A DNA stretch of 64,000 bases from Scleromitrula shiraiana (lineage: Eukaryota > Ascomycota > Leotiomycetes > Helotiales > Sclerotiniaceae), in contig JABELC010000003.1 of the NCBI GenBank assembly GCA_028455995.1, positions 2,728,001-2,792,000 of the forward strand. The letters are read 5' to 3'. Below, piece after piece: positions 1-10,976 of this stretch (its first letter is position 1; each line of letters opens with the position of its first letter). The notes beneath the pieces were generated by a model. It saw only the letters and a program-made list of their open reading frames with translations. It was not told the DNA's origin and did not search any database. A program made the translations under genes and the position numbers.

Positions 1-1088
1 TTGATTAAGCGATTGATTGTTCTTATTAATGAGTGAGTGAGTGAGTGAGTGAATGGATTATGATAAGATGAGATGAGATGAGATGAGATGGAGTTGGTTT
101 TGTTGCATATCTATAATGATGCTAAACCAGTCTCGATCTTACAAAAGGGTGCTATTCTGGTCTTGACATTAACATTAATATTGTTAAACTAACCTAGTCT
201 CGAGACCTATACACTGTAGATTTGTATGTTAGTTTATTTGGTCGAAAGTAGTGGAATGATAGTATTGAGGATATTTGCCGTTGATTAGATGGATGGATGG
301 ATAGGTAGGTAGGAAAGAGGTTGTTTTGTTGGTGAGTGGTAGTGTTTGTGTATACTAGGGATGGGATGGGATGGGATAGGATAGGATAGGATAGGATAGG
401 ATAGGACAAGGTGGAAAGGCAGAGGATTTGATGTATATAGATTAATATTATGGATGCATACATTCAAGCTGTGTGTGCTATATACTATATAGTATATATT
501 ATGTATATGTATGCGCTTTACTGACTTTAGAATCTCTGTGAACGGGGTCGAGATAAAAGATGAGATTGGATAATAAATCAGCGAAAGGAAAAGTAGGGGA
601 AGGATGGATAGATAGATAGATAGATAGATATCTCTTATAAACCGGATTAACTCACTATTGTGGACTAGACTAAAGTACTGGCAAGACAATTGAACTAAAT
701 TGAATCGAACTGAACTATACTTATTGGTATCATTTCTAACTAAACCACCCCATTCCATCCCGTTCCGTCCAATCCCGTCCAATCCTGTTCAATCCTATTC
801 CTTGAAGATATGATATAGATATAGATATAGATATATATAGTAAGGAGACTAAAGTAAAGGAAACACAAGATCGATAAATAGACAAATAAATAAAGAACAC
901 CAGCTAGCCGTTAGTCCAAACACCATATAATGCATATTTTCACCATCCCAATACCATCCCAATAACATCCCAATAACATCCCAATAACAATAGCAATAGT
1001 AATACCAAAACTTTCCCCATTATATATAAAACTTTCCTCCTCTCTCCACTCTCCACTTCGACCCCACCAACTATCTACCCCTCACCCA
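1..1088. repeat. Repeat-rich intergenic flank
   Basis: I see no gene here. The stretch is a run of short tandem repeats: GAGT units near 31-52, GATGA units near 62-92, mixed GGGAT/GGATA units near 356-405, GATA units near 607-630, and a CCCAATAACAT-like repeat near 945-988. Short open frames in the region are encoded by the repeats themselves and have no protein-like composition. It lies downstream of the minus-strand gene ending at 1089. Confidence 0.7.
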
Positions 1089-4000
1089 TTAATCATCCCC
1101 ATCAATTCCTTGACCCTGCACATGATAAGTTTCCCAACTCAAGAAATCCCCCAAATCATGTCCCAAATTATACCCCATCGGAATATACTCATCCTTGATC
1201 TTAACCAGATTAATTGGACTCGGAGGTGGACTATCATCGTCGTCTTCCTCCTCGTGATCGGTACTGATTTTGATATCGACATTCGAATTTTGATTTTGAT
1301 GGGCTCCTTGGCCTGGAGGAGGGGGTGCTCGTGTTGGGATTGGGATTTGATGCTCATATTGATGTTGTTGTTGTTGAGTGGTATTGATGGTGATGTTGGG
1401 ACTAGGGAACGGTGTTTGGATACCCAGACCAAGATTGAGGTTTGTAGGTGTAAGTTTACTCTCTTTGTTTGTATTCCTACTGTTCCTTACATCCACACCA
1501 AAACCCAATCCCAAGCCCACATCCGTACCTGATTTTCCCCTCTTCCTCCTCGAATGCGGCGCTTCCTTAACTAATCTTCCAATCCCCTGATATCCAAATC
1601 CATTCCACCAATCCAATATCCCATCCACCTCCGCTTCATCCGCTTCCCAAATACTATCTTCATCTACGCCTAACCCCCCATAGTCCATCGTACCCGATAT
1701 AGCCATTTGGAATGCTGTCCAATCGAGAGCTTCCTCGGGACTCGTCAATGAATCTCTTCGGTTCTTCCTACTGCCATATACATCAAGTTCGAGACGAATC
1801 ATACCATGGCGAAAAAGCGGAGATGTGAGTGTAAAGGGGGTAGAAGGTAGTCGAATATAATCCGCATCTGCCTCCGCCGTCGAAATCTGCGAGTCTTGCG
1901 AGTATTCGGAATCTTGAGAGAGGGAGCGTTTGGGTGTACGCGGGGGACTGGAAGTGATATCGAAAGGGGAGACTTCGGGAATGGTAGGTAGGAGGTTTGT
2001 GATTCCTGTGTTTGAGCGACCGCGGGGTACGTTTGAGTTTCGAGGCGGGGAGGGGGCATCGCGGGGTGGGGAGGGGAAATTAAGTTCTTCGAATGCTTGC
2101 TCGATGACGGCGTCAATTTCGGTAGCATCTTCTGATGGTAAATTTGGTAACGGTTTCAGAGAGCTTGAGCTTTGGCTTTTTTCGGGAAACTCGGGCCCTC
2201 CCGAATTGGTGGCTGAAAGCGGTTCGGATACGCCAGGTATTGATGGTGAATCTGAAGGCTTGTTGAGACGAGTTAATAAATTTTCTAGATGGAATGGTTC
2301 GGTTGGTGGTTTTATATTATTGGATTCGAGAACTTGATTTCCTTCCAATTCGTTCGATTTATCAATCGATTTGCTTTCTTCGATTTCCTTAGCAGTGGTG
2401 GCAGCGGCAGCAGCAGCAGCAGCAACCTCGGCATTTCGAGCAGCTTCATTCTGAGCAGCACTTTCCAAAGAAGCTTTTCTTTCAATATCTAACTTTGCTT
2501 TTTCTTCGAGTCGTTGCTTTCGATCAGGAGTTAACATTTCATCAACCTCTATTTTCGCAAACATCTTTCCAGTAAAAACATCGGCCATACTGGCGGTAAC
2601 ATCTCCTAAGTTCCATCTTGCTGATGAATATGGATGTGGTAAACTCTTCCTTGATGATTTTTGAGTCGAGTTATGCTTTTTTTGCTTTGGAGAATTTGAT
2701 TTCTTTGTTTTTGAAACAACGATAGATTTTGGAACTGGTGATTTTCCAGTTGATCCAATAATGTTGTTGGTATTATTGGATTCAGATACTTGTGATGTCT
2801 TCATTAGATCGCGTTTAGATGAAATTGAATTGGAGGCTGCGTAACTGGTCCGTGCTGTCATGATGAGATTGGGGTTATTCGCAGTCTCAGATAATGATAT
2901 CCCATTAAACCCATTTATTAGTTCTAATTGTCGGGCATTGAGAGTATTGAGAGTATTCAGGGTATTGAGGGTATTGAGGGTATTGGTGGTATCGGTAGGA
3001 TTTATATGAAGATTATTCGAATTGTCCATTAAAGAATTTCCAACCCTAATATCACCGATACCAACAATACCTTGACCAATACCATTACCACCATTACCGC
3101 CATCACTATCATTACCGCCATTACTACCATTACCGCCATTACCACCACCATTACTATCACTATATTGTTGCCATCCTCTAGTAGCAATCTTTGCATCACC
3201 TAATGCAAATCCAACTGCTTGAAATGCTTCATCCGTTTCTTTAATTAATTGTTCAACATTATCCTTAAATTCAACCATATTTGAATTTATTATTGAATTA
3301 TTAGATGTCGCTGTTGTCGTCGTTGCCATTGTCGTCGTGGTACTCATTGAATCGGTATCTTCATTTGATTGATGTTGAGAAAGAGAATGTGGATTCAAAT
3401 ATGAATGAGGTTGAGGTTGAGGTTGAGATTGAGATTGAGATTGATTATAAGGATCGAATGAAGATATAAATAATTTATCTTTTCCTTCTTTTTCTTCTTC
3501 TTGTCCTTCCTTCCCTTCTCCTTCTTCCTCTTCCTTGGAGATTGAATGAATTCTTTCGATAATTTGATGATAAGTGGGAATTTCTTTGTCATTAATAAAA
3601 TCCGGTATAAGGTTATGCCAATTGAGATTATTGATATCTGTATCTGTATTTGTATTTGCTGTATCTTCTGTATTTGAATTCGAATAATCTCGACACTGAT
3701 TACTATTATTCAAATGAATGAGATTACCGGTACTATTATTTGAATATGGATTTGATTTGGATCCTTCCATAAGCTTATCTGACGAAGTAGCTTGCGCCTC
3801 ATTTATACAAGAATGTAACATCGACTTTGTCGAAGCCTGCACCAGTTGCTGCGGATTTTCTTTTTTTGAAGTTATCAGCCTACTAACTCCACCACATCTA
3901 CCACTTCCACCACCACCACTACCGCAACTACTACTACCATAATCATCACCATGATCATTAGTATTGGTAGCTTTCGTCTCCATTTCCATTTGTAGATAAG

Positions 4001-4694
4001 TTTGCTCTGGCTCTTGCATTTGATCCTGCATCTGCATTTGCATCTTTTCTTGCATTTGCATTTGTGTTGTTACATCTGCATCTTTTACCTCATCACTAAT
4101 TCCAGCTGTTGTAACTAAGTTAATTTTTGGGGGCATAATGACTTGAAATTGGGTGTGATTTCGTTCGGAAAAATAATAATCATCATTATGGGGCTGATTT
4201 GGTCCCACCGGTATGGATTCTTTTCCTTTTGATACATTTTCATTCTGAATTTGTATCTGCTGACTTGAACAAAAAATAGAATCTCGTTTTGACTCCTCAA
4301 GGTTGAATTTCTTTGTTGTGTTGGTGTTGTTTGTCCAAATCTTCCCTTGATTTGATTTGATTGCGTTCGCCGCATACGCCGTATCCGCTTCATAATCGAT
4401 ATTGCAATACAATGAACTTGATGAAACACTCTGTGCCGTCGTTGAGCTTCTTTGCCGGGTATAATGATTCCATGGCCGATTTCGTACTATGATGGTACTA
4501 TTCCTTCGACTTGCTATATTATCCGATGTATTTTGTGATATCCAGGAAAGTCTCTTTGACTCAACTCGAGGCTGCCTATCACTATTCTTTGTGTGACCAT
4601 CATATCCCAAAAGACCATCAGTCTCGTTAATACCATTCCTCCCTCGATGGAAGATCAACTCTTTGACTCGTGAGCCGGTGCTTTGCAATAACAT
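1089..4694 (-). CDS. Large low-complexity hypothetical protein (1201 aa)
   Basis: This is a single uninterrupted frame of 1201 codons that I cannot assign to a characterised family. It starts with ATG at 4692-4694. The N-terminal two thirds are Ser/Asn/Gln-rich and disordered. They contain a Met-Gln repeat block (about residues 210-235), an Asn/Gly repeat block, a run of five Leu-Asn-Thr triplets encoded near 2940-2985, and an alanine run near 2405-2430. More ordered, probably conserved segments lie around residues 690-760 (a charged helix after a Trp-containing motif) and 960-1080 (many Trp, Asp and Leu). No signal peptide, membrane helix or catalytic motif is visible. The length of the frame and the ordered C-terminal half make it a real gene. 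A small 5' intron or a later start cannot be excluded because the N-terminus is featureless. Confidence 0.8.
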   Translation of the reverse strand: MLLQSTGSRVKELIFHRGRNGINETDGLLGYDGHTKNSDRQPRVESKRLSWISQNTSDNIASRRNSTIIVRNRPWNHYTRQRSSTTAQSVSSSSLYCNIDYEADTAYAANAIKSNQGKIWTNNTNTTKKFNLEESKRDSIFCSSQQIQIQNENVSKGKESIPVGPNQPHNDDYYFSERNHTQFQVIMPPKINLVTTAGISDEVKDADVTTQMQMQEKMQMQMQDQMQEPEQTYLQMEMETKATNTNDHGDDYGSSSCGSGGGGSGRCGGVSRLITSKKENPQQLVQASTKSMLHSCINEAQATSSDKLMEGSKSNPYSNNSTGNLIHLNNSNQCRDYSNSNTEDTANTNTDTDINNLNWHNLIPDFINDKEIPTYHQIIERIHSISKEEEEGEGKEGQEEEKEGKDKLFISSFDPYNQSQSQSQPQPQPHSYLNPHSLSQHQSNEDTDSMSTTTTMATTTTATSNNSIINSNMVEFKDNVEQLIKETDEAFQAVGFALGDAKIATRGWQQYSDSNGGGNGGNGSNGGNDSDGGNGGNGIGQGIVGIGDIRVGNSLMDNSNNLHINPTDTTNTLNTLNTLNTLNTLNARQLELINGFNGISLSETANNPNLIMTARTSYAASNSISSKRDLMKTSQVSESNNTNNIIGSTGKSPVPKSIVVSKTKKSNSPKQKKHNSTQKSSRKSLPHPYSSARWNLGDVTASMADVFTGKMFAKIEVDEMLTPDRKQRLEEKAKLDIERKASLESAAQNEAARNAEVAAAAAAAATTAKEIEESKSIDKSNELEGNQVLESNNIKPPTEPFHLENLLTRLNKPSDSPSIPGVSEPLSATNSGGPEFPEKSQSSSSLKPLPNLPSEDATEIDAVIEQAFEELNFPSPPRDAPSPPRNSNVPRGRSNTGITNLLPTIPEVSPFDITSSPPRTPKRSLSQDSEYSQDSQISTAEADADYIRLPSTPFTLTSPLFRHGMIRLELDVYGSRKNRRDSLTSPEEALDWTAFQMAISGTMDYGGLGVDEDSIWEADEAEVDGILDWWNGFGYQGIGRLVKEAPHSRRKRGKSGTDVGLGLGFGVDVRNSRNTNKESKLTPTNLNLGLGIQTPFPSPNITINTTQQQQHQYEHQIPIPTRAPPPPGQGAHQNQNSNVDIKISTDHEEEDDDDSPPPSPINLVKIKDEYIPMGYNLGHDLGDFLSWETYHVQGQGIDGDD

Positions 4695-7600
4695 TTCGAT
4701 TATCAGATCCTTCTCAATGATTTTGTTGAATCAAATCTTAAAAACGTGGGGTTCCTATGATTATTGAATGAGGGGAGCTTCTTGTATGCTTCTTGTTATT
4801 TCTAGGATTATGTGATTCACTACGAAATCTTTTGTATAACATAGTACAAAACGAGAGATATGTTCAAATACCGGGGATATGGATCTACAAACATTCAATA
4901 TTGCTTCGCATTCACTTGGTAGCGTTGAAAAATCGTCTTTGAAGTTCAAAGATAGCAAGGCGCGGAAAATGATAGCAATATTGTCCAACATTTGTAGAAG
5001 ATCTCACAGAATCGCGTGGTCAGTAACATGCATTACGTACGGAATCGTACCTATCTTCCCACCAGATTGTGCTGATCTTCCTACCATTCGAGGAATTTTA
5101 TGTCGTACCGGTACAAAGCTTCAACATTCCCGAGACATCTCTCTTTTGGACGCGCTTCAATTCGGCACTGCACGAGGAAAGCTGTCCAAAACCGGAGGAG
5201 CAAGGAAATGACGAAATCTGTTCATTGCTTCAACTTCATCTTCTCGGTGAACTCTCAAGTGTGAATGAGTGAGTGAGTGAGTGTGTGAGTAAGTATCTGA
5301 CAAGTTTCTTCTTTGTTACATGGCCGAAGGATACACACACATACGGGTCGGTGCATAAGCACGTTCGCGACCTGGCGAACTGCACTAAAAATGGAGATGT
5401 GAGTAAAGTATTGTGACGTGATCTTGAAAATCATCGTTAATATGGTATATGTATGAAAGATCTTTAAAGATCTAGTTCACATCAATGTTGGGCACTCATC
5501 CGTTAATGATGTGCAGACTCCAGAGAAAGAAAGGTATGCATTAAATCCGGATAGAAAGAAACTAGACCAAGGTAGAAAGCCGTGTGTAGTGTTTATTTTG
5601 ACGGAAGCTCGAGTCTTCTCGGGGATGTATGTTACAACAATCGGCGAAGTGATTTGGATATTGTTGATTCATGGAGAGAAAAGTTGTGGTTTTCATATAC
5701 ATAGAATAAATGTGGACAGGTTGAAAAGCGAAGAGAAGAGAATTGAAAACAACTTACGTTCAAAAAAGGTGAAAGATCTTAGCGGGCAGCAACGGTGATA
5801 GATTAAATTAGTGCACAGTGGATATTCGACTAGTTTACTGCCGTACCTACCCGTTGTGATTATATATTAAATTCATCAAGATCTAAAAATCTAGATTTCA
5901 TCCAAACTTAATATAAAGTGAAATCAATTTCCACTGTCATTAATATGCCTATCTACAATACCTCTTTTCTATCAAAATTGAAGATATACTTCTTGTCATT
6001 GTCAACATGTCAATCAAACCCAATCTAGGTGACATTTTCGGCCAACACTACACGTGCTTTAGGCATTCCAGGGTTCCAGGGCTGGAGGCTTGGTAAGGTT
6101 ACAGGCGGCTGTATCACTGGGCGGGATAACCAGCCAGGTCAGGAAAAAAAATATAAGACAGGACTGTAGTTTCCCCGCGTGGATAACACACGAATTCAAT
6201 CATATCATATGGAGATAGAAATCGATATTTGATGGATGTGATGGATTGATGACCTTGTGCAAATGAGACACTTCATTTTCTCTCTTCAATAACCATGTAT
6301 GTATGTATGTATATATCTAGATCTAAGAAACACCCGACTACTATTGGTACAACTGGCAGGACTCGATTTTGAGGAAGGAAAACAAAGATAGTTGAATGTT
6401 TGAAACGAGGCAAACGAATACCACCGTTCGTAAAATGTATGTATGTATGTACAGAGATACATCATGTACCTCAAACCGAGATATCAACAGCACACCACCA
6501 GTACCTACCTGCAGCAGCATGATTCTGAAGCCTAGGTAGTAGGTATGTACGTGTGGTTGTATGTGATAGGAATTCTAATCATAGATGAATGAGATGGGGA
6601 TGGGGATGAGGTTGGGGTTGGGGTTGGGGTTGGACATGATATTTGATTGCCGTGCGCGTAGAACTACCATATCATCTAATGAAATTTAGGGAAAGTAAGC
6701 ATGCGCCACATTCTGACATAGTACTCAGGTAGAATTATTAGGGATTTTATACCTGCTTTGGAATGAAATGTATATTTAGTATCATTTTGTCTGCACAAGA
6801 TACATCTCCTATGGCATGGGCTATATCATGGGCCATGTCATCCATTCATCTCTTTGTTGGATGCCTTATTGTGTTTGTCCTACCTTTGTGATGGCATTTA
6901 TCTATCCATTCATTCATTTGTTCATTATATATATATAAAAATCTTTATTATTCTTTCTCAAATCTCCCATCTTTACAAGGACATCTCAATCTTGGCATCC
7001 TTCACCAGGCGTAATTGCGACTAACTAGGTCTGAAAATGCTATATTGATGATCTAAGCCCCTACCTACACAGTAGGAAGGTCGTATTCCTGTATTCGTGC
7101 AAACTCATCACCGTTTCAACTTCCAAGCACAGTAGTAACGTACAGTAACATGCTATACATTTTACATATGTACAGTGGATGCTTGGAAGCCAGTAAACAA
7201 ACGAGTTAATGCGAATTTGGTCGGTTGAAACAGAATCCCGCGATTTTAATGTATTTATCGGGCCTAGGTATACCAGGTACTGTAATAGTTCTTACAGGTT
7301 CATTATTACACCCCTGATTGAGATAGATCCTTGATTAAATATCGATGAGCTGGTAAACCCCTAGCTAGTTCACTGCTCTCATTAATATTATTTGCAATAC
7401 CAATCAATCAAACCTGCGGGGTTCCCGAGGATTTGCCCACGTAGCTATCTGCTTGTGGTTGAATCTCCTCGCATGCACATATAATGCTATACCGGTTGGA
7501 GCACCGCACCGAAGCTAATGAAAGATTTCGATATAGAAAATGAGCTTTGGGGCCATGACATGTTAAGCTTCAATGAATTATATATGCTCTACCAATTGAT

Positions 7601-7748
7601 TTTATTTTTTACAGCGATGACCATATTTGGTTTAGAATTTCCATGAATGAGGCATTAGATTGCGTGATTCCGACTTGATAGTTCTGTTTTGTGACGCCGT
7701 TAATATTGATATGGTTTAAAGATCACTGTTTTATTGACATACAGAAAA
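4695..7748. other. Intergenic region, no supported gene
   Basis: I see no convincing gene in these 3 kb. Short frames (for example near 4879-5211 and 5511-5798, plus) have no recognisable domain or splice partners. The region contains a GAGT microsatellite near 5263-5285, TATG runs near 6296-6310 and 6440-6452, and a G-rich tract at 6596-6633 that is described among the findings. The last few hundred bases are presumably the promoter of the monooxygenase gene at 7749. Confidence 0.5.
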
Positions 7749-9574
7749 ATGGCCAGCGATGGGAATACTAAACAACCGTCAGTTGTGATTATAGGAGCTG
7801 GCGTCTCGGGTGACTGACCCCAGATCAAAATTTCGAATATCATAAACTAACCGACTGTAGGAATATGCATGGCAGTTGATCTGGTCCGTCGTAACATAAC
7901 ACGCAACTTCATTATAATTGAAAAGTCAAGTGAAGCAGGAGGTGTTTGGTATGACAATCGTTACCCAGGATGTTGCGCCGACGGTAAGTTCATTTGCAAC
8001 AATATGAATAGTGAACTTCGCAATAAGACGTTAGATTCTAACTGTGTCCAGCATGGAGCCATTTATATTCATTCTCTTTCCATCCCAACCCTAATTGGAT
8101 GAGCAGCAATGCCACACAGAAAGAATTCCACTCATATCTGACGGACACCATTAAGCAATGGGATCTGGCCAAGCACATGTTGTTTAACACTACTGTCGAA
8201 ACTGCAGAATGGAGTGATACTGAGAAGACATGGCGGGTTAAAGTGAAGATGGCCAGCAACAACGTGAATAGCAAGCATCGGAAGTACACAATTACTACAC
8301 CCTTCCTTGTATCAGCAGTAGGACAACTTTCTGTGCCATCAACCCCCAATCTCCCCGGTCTTGATAAGTTCAAAGGGAAACTCATGCACTCAGCTCGATG
8401 GGACGAAACCCAAAAACTTCAAGGCAAAAAAATTGCAATTTTCGGTAATGGAGCAACAGGCGTACAGCTCATTCCAGAAGTAGCAAAACAAGCTTCAAGC
8501 CTTACAGTCTTCCAACGATCAGCTAACTGGGTCATTCCCAGAAATACCCTTTACTTCTCGCTAGCTCAAAGATTGATCTATCAGTTTATTCCCTATACTC
8601 GTCAACGATATCGGGATCATTTGATGGCGTCTCAGGATCAGATACATGATATGATCATCAATGAGGATATCCGTAACTTTGTGGAAAATCTAAGTTTGGA
8701 TATGATGAAACGACAGATACCCGATAATGAAGAACTGCGCAAAGCATTAACGCCCAATTACCCTTGTGGATGCAAAAGAGTTCTACTGAGCGATACATTT
8801 TTTCCAGCCATGAACCAACCACATGTCAAATTAGAGACCAGACCCGTGAATTCCATCTCTCCAGACGGAATAATCATCAACAACTCCGAAACCAAATTCG
8901 ACATCCTAATCTTCGCAACCGGTTTCCGCTCCACAGAATTCCTCCACAACATCAACATAATCGGCGCCCAAGGAAAAAACCTCAAAGAGATTTGGGGGAC
9001 TAAAGAAAGTCGCGCATACCTCGGAATAACCATCGAGTCCCTCCCCAACTTCGCCATGCTCTACGGCCCCAACACAAATCTCAGCCATACATCCGCAATC
9101 CTAATGATTGAGTCTCAAGCTCGGTATATCAGTTCCCTGATAAAACATCTTCAATATGCGAATTCCCATTCTGGGAAGAACCTCGCGTTGATGGTTAAAA
9201 AGGAAAAAGTAGAAATGTATAATAGGGAATTACAAGAACGGCTGAGGGATACGATTTTTGCACATCCGGGGTGTAATAGTTGGTATAAGAATAAGGACAA
9301 TATCGTTACGAATAATTGGCCTGATAGAGCGGCGAAGTATCAGCAGTTGTTGACGGTGCTAGATTGGGATGATTATGAGTTTTTGGGGGGGTGGCCGGAG
9401 GAGCTTTTGAGGACTAGGAGTGAGTCTTTGGGGAAGCCGATGGAGGAGGAAGAGAGAGTCAGGGGACTAGGAGTGGGATCGGGGGCTCTTTGGGCGGTGG
9501 TAGCGGGAGCGGGTATCTTTACGGTTGTTTGGAGGGTTTTTAGGGTGGGGAGTAGGTTGAGATGGGGTAGTTAG
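7749..9574 (+). CDS. Baeyer-Villiger-type flavin monooxygenase with C-terminal membrane anchor (568 aa)
   Basis: FAD/NADPH-dependent monooxygenase of the flavin-containing/Baeyer-Villiger family, which inserts one oxygen atom into ketones or related substrates. The model is join(7749..7809, 7861..7983, 8052..9574). Both introns (51 and 68 bp) have GT..AG ends and restore conserved sequence. Splicing joins the first Rossmann motif GAGVSG (residues 16-21) and the segment AWSHLYSFSF. The family fingerprint FxGxxxHxxxWD is present at about 168-179, and a second dinucleotide-binding motif, GNGATG, at about 193-198. A hydrophobic segment at about 540-559 followed by arginines suggests a C-terminal tail anchor, probably in the ER. 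No other secondary-metabolism gene adjoins it, so the substrate cannot be inferred. The start codon lies 15 residues before the first beta strand, as usual for the family. Confidence 0.9.
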
Positions 9575-10178
9575 ATAATGTCGTGGTGGATTTATGGTGT
9601 TTTGTATGTTTCTTCTTCGAATTAGATGAGAATCTCATTGTTACCTCTAGAAGTAGGTAGAATCCTGGTTTTCACGCATGTGTGCATCCGCACCTTCACT
9701 ACATTGAGATCAGATATCATGTCATTAGAAATAGATTTGATACAATTTGATACGTCCACGAATTAGCAAGATGTTATTGTCAAATCTCAAATGCAAACTT
9801 TTGTTCGGCCTGTTTGTTGCCCGCCTTATTGTTCCACACGCCCAAATAACCAACCCGGTGACCTGATCATTTTCGTTCAACCTGAATCTCGAACTTGAAT
9901 AAAAAATCATCAATTTCGTAATAAAAACTCCAAGCTCATTCATCCGTCCGCTCAGAATCCAGAATCCACAATCAACAATCCAAAACCCAAGCATAATGTA
10001 ACTTTTGTGAGTCAAACATACCACATACACCATTAACATCTCCTATATCATATCACTCGCTTGGCGATCACATAGAATCCCAACAAACGAATCGAACGCC
10101 AGCCAATCCATCCCATTACCAGCCTCACCCTAAGCTCCCATTCAACTTCAACATCTCAACTCGTTCAACCGGGAACTC
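9575..10178. other. Convergent intergenic region
   Basis: Shared 3' space between the monooxygenase (plus) and the 2EXR-like gene (minus). One 104-codon frame on the minus strand (9725-10039) has no recognisable features. I see nothing else in it. Confidence 0.5.
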
Positions 10179-10976
10179 TCAAGAAGCCGGCACACGAGAA
10201 AGATATTTGAATTCAATAGCCGGCATATTCGACTTCGAAAAACGAGCACCCATCTTCTCAAAATAAGCCATGATTAACTTCTTATCCCTCTGGAAGAGAG
10301 ATTTATGCATAAAATCCTCTCTAATCTCCGATGGCGAGAGAAAGGTATATGTCTCACCGAGACGCAACGGAGAAGTATCAGTCATGGGATATGAAGATGA
10401 ATATCCATAGACGAAAACCACTTGTTTCAAAGAAGGAATTTTGCGTATAAGGTCCAACCAAGTAGATTTCTGGACCTGCCAGTTATTCATCGAGATGGAT
10501 AGATTTTGGATTTGGATTTTGATATCGTCCAGTGCATATACTAGATTATAACCGGTAAATAGTCGATGATGTTGATCCAGGTAGATGAAATCCGAAGACA
10601 GGTTAATCAGAATCTGGAAATTGACCTGGAGGAGGCGTCGCGCTTGGGGGTATAAGATACAAGTGGCGCATTGGCAGGAGTATAGTTTTGAGAGGGGGGT
10701 ACTGAGGGGGGCTTGACAGGGGATGATTTTTTGGTTGATGGGGAATGTGATGAGTTTGAAGGAGCGGAGTGCTTGGGTTCTGGATTCGCGGTTTACTTGC
10801 ATGTAGGCAAGGATGGATTTCTCATGTTTGTTGCGGGGGAAGTGGAGGTGGGTTAGAGTGGGGAGGATTAGAGGGTTGATGGGGATAATCTTCGGTGTGT
10901 AGGATGAAAAACAGTGTTGCCAGATCTCGGCGCGAATCTTGGGTGGGAGTAGTGGGAATTGGGGAAAGGTGTCCAT
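10179..10976 (-). CDS. 2EXR-domain-like protein (265 aa)
   Basis: Single-exon fungal protein whose N-terminus, FPQFPLLPPKIRAEIW, matches the opening of the 2EXR family (typically F..F..LP.E.R..IW). This family is expanded in Sclerotiniaceae and other Pezizomycotina and has no established biochemical function. I place the start at the ATG at 10974-10976, right before this motif. The open frame extends 42 codons further upstream to a methionine at 11102, but that extension is hydrophobic and unlike the family. A cluster of cysteines (YSCQCATC) lies near residue 127. The length of about 265 residues suits the family. Function remains unknown. Confidence 0.78.
   Translation of the reverse strand: MDTFPQFPLLPPKIRAEIWQHCFSSYTPKIIPINPLILPTLTHLHFPRNKHEKSILAYMQVNRESRTQALRSFKLITFPINQKIIPCQAPLSTPLSKLYSCQCATCILYPQARRLLQVNFQILINLSSDFIYLDQHHRLFTGYNLVYALDDIKIQIQNLSISMNNWQVQKSTWLDLIRKIPSLKQVVFVYGYSSSYPMTDTSPLRLGETYTFLSPSEIREDFMHKSLFQRDKKLIMAYFEKMGARFSKSNMPAIEFKYLSRVPAS

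Noticed and set aside
194..782. Overlapping frames of 89 and 165 codons on opposite strands
   Set aside because: They are produced by GGGAT/GGATA and GATA repeats, and their composition is Pro-Ile-Leu-Ser repeat. No domain or splice context.
4761..4991. 76-codon minus-strand frame upstream of the first gene
   Set aside because: No recognisable domain, and it sits in the 5' flank of the large hypothetical gene. It could be untranslated leader.
6596..6633. Internal telomere remnant
   Set aside because: The fungal telomere unit is TTAGGG. Here the unit is TTGGGG, only three copies, with no subtelomeric genes nearby.
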